DNA from: Lentzea sp. NBRC 102530
GTDB taxonomy: Bacteria; Actinomycetota; Actinomycetes; Mycobacteriales; Pseudonocardiaceae
Assembly (NCBI RefSeq): GCF_030269365.1
Contig: NZ_BSTF01000004.1
Span: forward strand, 62,001-126,000
DNA: 64,000 nucleotides
Direction of reading: 5' to 3'
Below, piece by piece: positions 61,239 to 64,000 of this stretch. The notes beneath the pieces are model-generated. The model did not search any database, was not told the origin of the DNA, and saw only the letters and a list, made by a program, of their open reading frames with translations. The translations under genes were made by a program, and so were the position numbers. How positions within the stretch are numbered: the first letter of the stretch is position 1; each line of letters begins with the position of its first letter.

Positions 61239-62200
61239 TGAAGAAGTTCTGGCCTTGGCTTCGCCTGCTGCTGGCGGCCGGGATCCTCGTGGCGCTGGGC
61301 GTTCGCCTGGGCACCGGGGCGTTCCTCGACGGACTGCGCGCCATCGACGCGTTCTCCGTCACCGCCGCGCTGGCGATCGGGCTCGTGACGACGGTGCTCA
61401 GCGCGGGTCGCTGGGTCCTCGTCGCGCGCCGCCTCGGCCTGCCGCTGACCCTGAGGACCGCGGTCAGCGACTACTACCGCGCCCAGCTCGTCAACGCCGT
61501 GCTGCCCGCCGGCGTGCTCGGCGACGTGCACCGCGCGGTCAACCACGGCCGGGAGTCCGGTGACGTCGGACGGGGCGTGCGCGCCGTGTTCTTCGAGCGC
61601 ATGGCCGGCCAGGTCGTGCTCATCGGGATCGGGCTCGCGGTGCTGCTCACGCACCCCGCGCCCGGCCTCGACCTCGAGCTCAGCGGCACCACCGTCGCCG
61701 CGATCCTCGCCGGTCTGGCCATCGCCGTCGTGATCGGCTGGAACGTCCGGCCGGTGCGGAAGGCCCTGGTCAACACCCTGGCCGACGGCATCAGGCTGCT
61801 GTCGTTCAAGACGTGGCCCGCGGTCATCGGACTGTCGGCCGCGACGGTCGCCGGGTACGTGGCGATGTTCCTGGTGGCCGCCCGCGCCGCCGGGTCGGAC
61901 GCCACGGTGACCCAGCTCGCGCCGGTCGTCGTGCTGGCGCTGCTGATCATGGCGATCCCGGTCAACATCGGCGGCTTCGGCCCGCGCGAGGCGTTCCTCG
62001 CGGTGGCGTTCGGTGCCGCCGGTCTCGGCGCCGCGCAGGGGTTCACCACGGGCATCGTCTACGGCGTGCTGGCGCTCATCGCCGCACTGCCCGGCGCGGT
62101 CGTGCTCTTCCTGTCACGCCGTGCCGGGACGGAAGAGGTCCAGGTAGTGGCGGAACGAGTCGACGAGTCCCGTGAGCAGGAGCTCGCCCTTGCGCGCTGA
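61238..62200 (+). CDS. Lysylphosphatidylglycerol synthase TM region-like (UPF0104) membrane protein
   Basis: 320 residues with about eight transmembrane helices; no catalytic GNAT domain is present. YRAQLVNAVLPAGVLGDVHRAV near 82-103 and IPVNIGGFGPREAFLAVAF near 246-264 are the family's conserved loops. Such proteins act in lipid or glycolipid flipping or synthesis. Coupled to the methyltransferase. Ends 87 bases inside the convergent creatininase gene. Confidence 0.82.
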   Translation: MKKFWPWLRLLLAAGILVALGVRLGTGAFLDGLRAIDAFSVTAALAIGLVTTVLSAGRWVLVARRLGLPLTLRTAVSDYYRAQLVNAVLPAGVLGDVHRAVNHGRESGDVGRGVRAVFFERMAGQVVLIGIGLAVLLTHPAPGLDLELSGTTVAAILAGLAIAVVIGWNVRPVRKALVNTLADGIRLLSFKTWPAVIGLSAATVAGYVAMFLVAARAAGSDATVTQLAPVVVLALLIMAIPVNIGGFGPREAFLAVAFGAAGLGAAQGFTTGIVYGVLALIAALPGAVVLFLSRRAGTEEVQVVAERVDESREQELALAR

Positions 62201-62809
62201 CGCGAGGGACGGACGCCCGATGACGCCGGAGGACGTGTACGGCGCCAGACCGAGGGTGAGCATGTGCCGCCGGTCCTCAGCCAGGTGATCAGCGGTTTCG
62301 TAGCCGGGACGGATCAGATCGGGGTGGGCGTGCAGCAGGATCGAGGTCTCCAGCTCGCCCGCGTGCATGTCGCTGTACGCCGAGGTCTCGATGCCGGCCT
62401 TCTCCCGCGCGAACGCCCAGTCGTCCCGGCCGGGGAACAGCGCCAGCCCCTCGCCCTCCTGCACGACGTTCGACAGCACGTAGTTGCCGCCGTGGCCGTT
62501 GACCAGCACGACGTGCGTGACTCCCGTGCGCCGCAGGGACTCGGCGATGTCGTCGACGACTGAGATCAACGTGCGCGCGGAGATGCTGACGGTGCCCGGC
62601 CAGCCGGCGTGCTCCTGCGAACACGAGAACTGGATCGGCGGCAGCAGGCGGACCTCGTCGTACCGCTCGGCGATCGCCGACGCGATGGTCCACGCGATCA
62701 CCGAGTCCGTCGCCAGCGGCAGGTGCGGGCCGTGCTGCTCGGTGCTGCCGACCGGGAGCACGGCCACGCTCTTACCGCGGACGTCGACCGTGGTGTCACT
62801 CGGAAACAT
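62114..62809 (-). CDS. Creatininase family amidohydrolase (MftE/ArfB-like)
   Basis: 231 residues from ATG 62809 (AGG upstream; the TTG 62827 frame is less likely). Metal motifs LPVGSTEQHGPHLPLATDS near 19-37, VLVNGHGGNY near 97, and SDMHAGELETS near 136. This superfamily includes the FAPy deformylase ArfB of archaeal riboflavin synthesis, MftE and creatininase. Beside a RibA that may make FAPy, a deformylase role is a reasonable guess. Overlaps the dehydrogenase stop by 14 bases. Confidence 0.82.
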   Translation of the reverse strand: MFPSDTTVDVRGKSVAVLPVGSTEQHGPHLPLATDSVIAWTIASAIAERYDEVRLLPPIQFSCSQEHAGWPGTVSISARTLISVVDDIAESLRRTGVTHVVLVNGHGGNYVLSNVVQEGEGLALFPGRDDWAFAREKAGIETSAYSDMHAGELETSILLHAHPDLIRPGYETADHLAEDRRHMLTLGLAPYTSSGVIGRPSLASARKGELLLTGLVDSFRHYLDLFRPGTA

Positions 62810-63773
62810 GGTCCTGACCGTAGTCAATGCGGTGGCACAGCGCCGGAATCTCCCCGTCGGCCAGTTTCGGCATGACCTCGGGCAGTTCCTCGAACGGGCT
62901 GTGGCCCGTGATGAGCGCGTCGAACCTGGCGTCGGCCAGCAGGTCGAGCGCGACGGCCATGCGTTCGCCGTAGGTGCGGTCGGGACGGCCGACGACGCCG
63001 ACCTGGCTGCTGCGGATCGTGAGCCGCCGCGAGTGGAAGAACTCGCCCAGCGGTACGGAGATCCTGCGGTCCCCGTACCAGCTCAGCTCGACCACCCTGC
63101 CCTCCGGCGCGAGCAGGTTCAGCGCGGTGGACAGACCCGCCTCGGTCGCACTGGCGTGGAAGACCAGATCGCACCCGTCGAGGGCGTTGCCCGGGAGTGC
63201 GAAGCCGACGCCGAGCTTCCGGGCGACTTCCTCGCGCGCGGGGTCGGCGTCCACGAGCTCGACGCGGGCTCCGGGGAACGTCGCGAGCACCGCCGCGATG
63301 CTCGACCCGACCATGCCGCCACCGACCACCGCGATCCGGTCACCGATCAACGGCCGTGCGTCCCACACGGCGTTCACCGCGGTCTCGACGGTGCCCGCCA
63401 GCACCGCGCGTCCGGCCGGAACCGCCTCCGGCACGAGCGTGACCGACGTTTCCGGGACGACGTACCGGGTCTGATGTGGATAGAGGCAGAACACGGTGCG
63501 GCCCTTGAGGTCCCCGTTCTGCACGACGCCCACGTTGAGGTAGCCGTACTTCACCGGCCACGGGAAGTCGCCCTCCTGGAACGGCGCGCGCATCACCGCG
63601 TACTGGTTCTCCGGCACGCCACCGCGGAACACGAGCGTCTCCGTGCCGCGGCTCACCCCCGAGAACAGCGTGCGCACCTCGACCTCACCGGGACCGGGCT
63701 CGGCCAGTGTGACCTGCCGAACTTCCCCTTTTCCGGATTCATTGAGCCAAAAGGCACTCGCCGTACGTGTCAC
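62796..63773 (-). CDS. MDR dehydrogenase (zinc-binding alcohol dehydrogenase-like)
   Basis: 325 residues, GTG with GGAGG eight bases upstream. GroES-like N-terminus with GVSRGTETLVFRG, no Cys-Glu-His catalytic zinc set, Rossmann motif VVGGGMVGSSIAAV near 149 and a closing HSPFEELPEVM. Similar to sorbitol/threonine and chlorophyllide-modifying (BchC-like) dehydrogenases. Divergent to the CDP-alcohol transferase gene with 41 bases between the starts. Confidence 0.8.
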   Translation of the reverse strand: MTRTASAFWLNESGKGEVRQVTLAEPGPGEVEVRTLFSGVSRGTETLVFRGGVPENQYAVMRAPFQEGDFPWPVKYGYLNVGVVQNGDLKGRTVFCLYPHQTRYVVPETSVTLVPEAVPAGRAVLAGTVETAVNAVWDARPLIGDRIAVVGGGMVGSSIAAVLATFPGARVELVDADPAREEVARKLGVGFALPGNALDGCDLVFHASATEAGLSTALNLLAPEGRVVELSWYGDRRISVPLGEFFHSRRLTIRSSQVGVVGRPDRTYGERMAVALDLLADARFDALITGHSPFEELPEVMPKLADGEIPALCHRIDYGQDHVSE

Positions 63774-63814
63774 TCACAACACCTCCGCCGCACGAAGTTC
63801 GTTAGGGGCACCTG

Positions 63815-64000
63815 ATGATCACACTTCAGCACACCAGGACGGCACCCGTCCTGCGGGAGCCTGCCATCTGGGCCGGGTTCCAGGTCCTCGCGCTGGCCGT
63901 GGTCGGTGCCACCGCCGGTCTCGGCCCGCTCGGCTGGGCCGCCGGTCTCGCCTACGGCTTCGCCACCTGGGCGTTCCTCGGCTACGGCATGCAGCGCCAC
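63815..64000 (+). CDS. Probable CDP-alcohol phosphatidyltransferase, cut by window end
   Basis: ATG 63815 with AGGGG six bases upstream; 62 residues seen, open at the right edge. Only two hydrophobic helices of the N-terminus are visible, and the diagnostic DGx2ARx8Gx3Dx3D motif would lie beyond the window. The assignment comes from the start pattern (MITLQHTRTAPV, then a Gly/Ala helix and FLGYGMQRH) and from the lipid-type partners in the cluster, so it is tentative. Confidence 0.5.
   Translation, partial: MITLQHTRTAPVLREPAIWAGFQVLALAVVGATAGLGPLGWAAGLAYGFATWAFLGYGMQRH

Overview
The window is a 64 kb piece of a high-GC actinomycete chromosome. GTG starts, ATGA/GTGA start-stop overlaps, -10 boxes of the TANNNT type sitting 6-8 bases before start codons, and the gene content (LAL-type LuxR regulator, NarL-type two-component pairs, FurA-KatG, MocR, PucR/CdaR, DedA, secondary-metabolite loci) fit Pseudonocardiales such as Lentzea, Saccharothrix or Actinosynnema. 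The genus is an inference; no rRNA or tRNA gene was seen. Coding density is very high and no clear insertion sequence, phage, CRISPR array or origin was recognised.

Region 1 (2-9192). After the tail of a probable WYL regulator and a perfect hairpin comes a tight five-gene operon (301-4971): ATP-grasp ligase, BacA-like prephenate-decarboxylase relative, DUF2000 protein, MFS exporter and aminotransferase. It resembles part of the bacilysin/anticapsin pathway and is a candidate for an undescribed dipeptide or modified-tyrosine metabolite. A membrane protein, a histidine kinase/response regulator pair, a lipoprotein with an excalibur end and a secreted I36/M15-like protein follow.

Region 2 (9201-21280). 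PucR regulator, NYN-domain RNase-like protein, an ABC exporter followed by a DesKR-like two-component pair, AlkD-like repair protein, a MerR-controlled small membrane gene, a 904-residue LAL regulator with a TTA codon, and a RibD-C/DHFR-like reductase.

Region 3 (21262-32227). An indigoidine/minimycin-type cluster on the minus strand (NRPS IndC, tautomerase, PsuG-like C-glycosidase, HAD phosphatase, uracil phosphoribosyltransferase, DMT transporter). Divergently, a four-gene OpuC/ProU-like osmoprotectant ABC importer.

Region 4 (32243-46552). Redox genes, each beside its own regulator (XRE/alcohol dehydrogenase, MerR/old yellow enzyme, TetR/SnoaL-NmrA with palindromic operators), a GT-C-like membrane protein, a GH43-like lipoprotein, a decayed surface-protein remnant, an aminoglycoside phosphotransferase-like gene behind a two-component pair, DedA (two TTA codons) and an amidohydrolase.

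Region 5 (46610-57201). furA-katG with a FurA box, MocR and a DMT transporter with overlapping start codons, a Shedu (SduA, DUF4263) anti-phage candidate, MmcQ/YjbR, VOC, a class-A beta-lactamase-like lipoprotein, and a small HTH/membrane/oxidoreductase operon.

Region 6 (57159-64000). After an amidohydrolase lies a cluster that looks like an undescribed GTP-derived pathway: a GTP cyclohydrolase II with His in place of the usual Tyr, a PTPS/QueD-like protein lacking the catalytic Cys and starting at CTG, a GT4 glycosyltransferase, a methyltransferase, an LPG-synthase-type membrane protein, a creatininase/ArfB-like hydrolase, a dehydrogenase and, cut by the window end, a probable CDP-alcohol phosphatidyltransferase.
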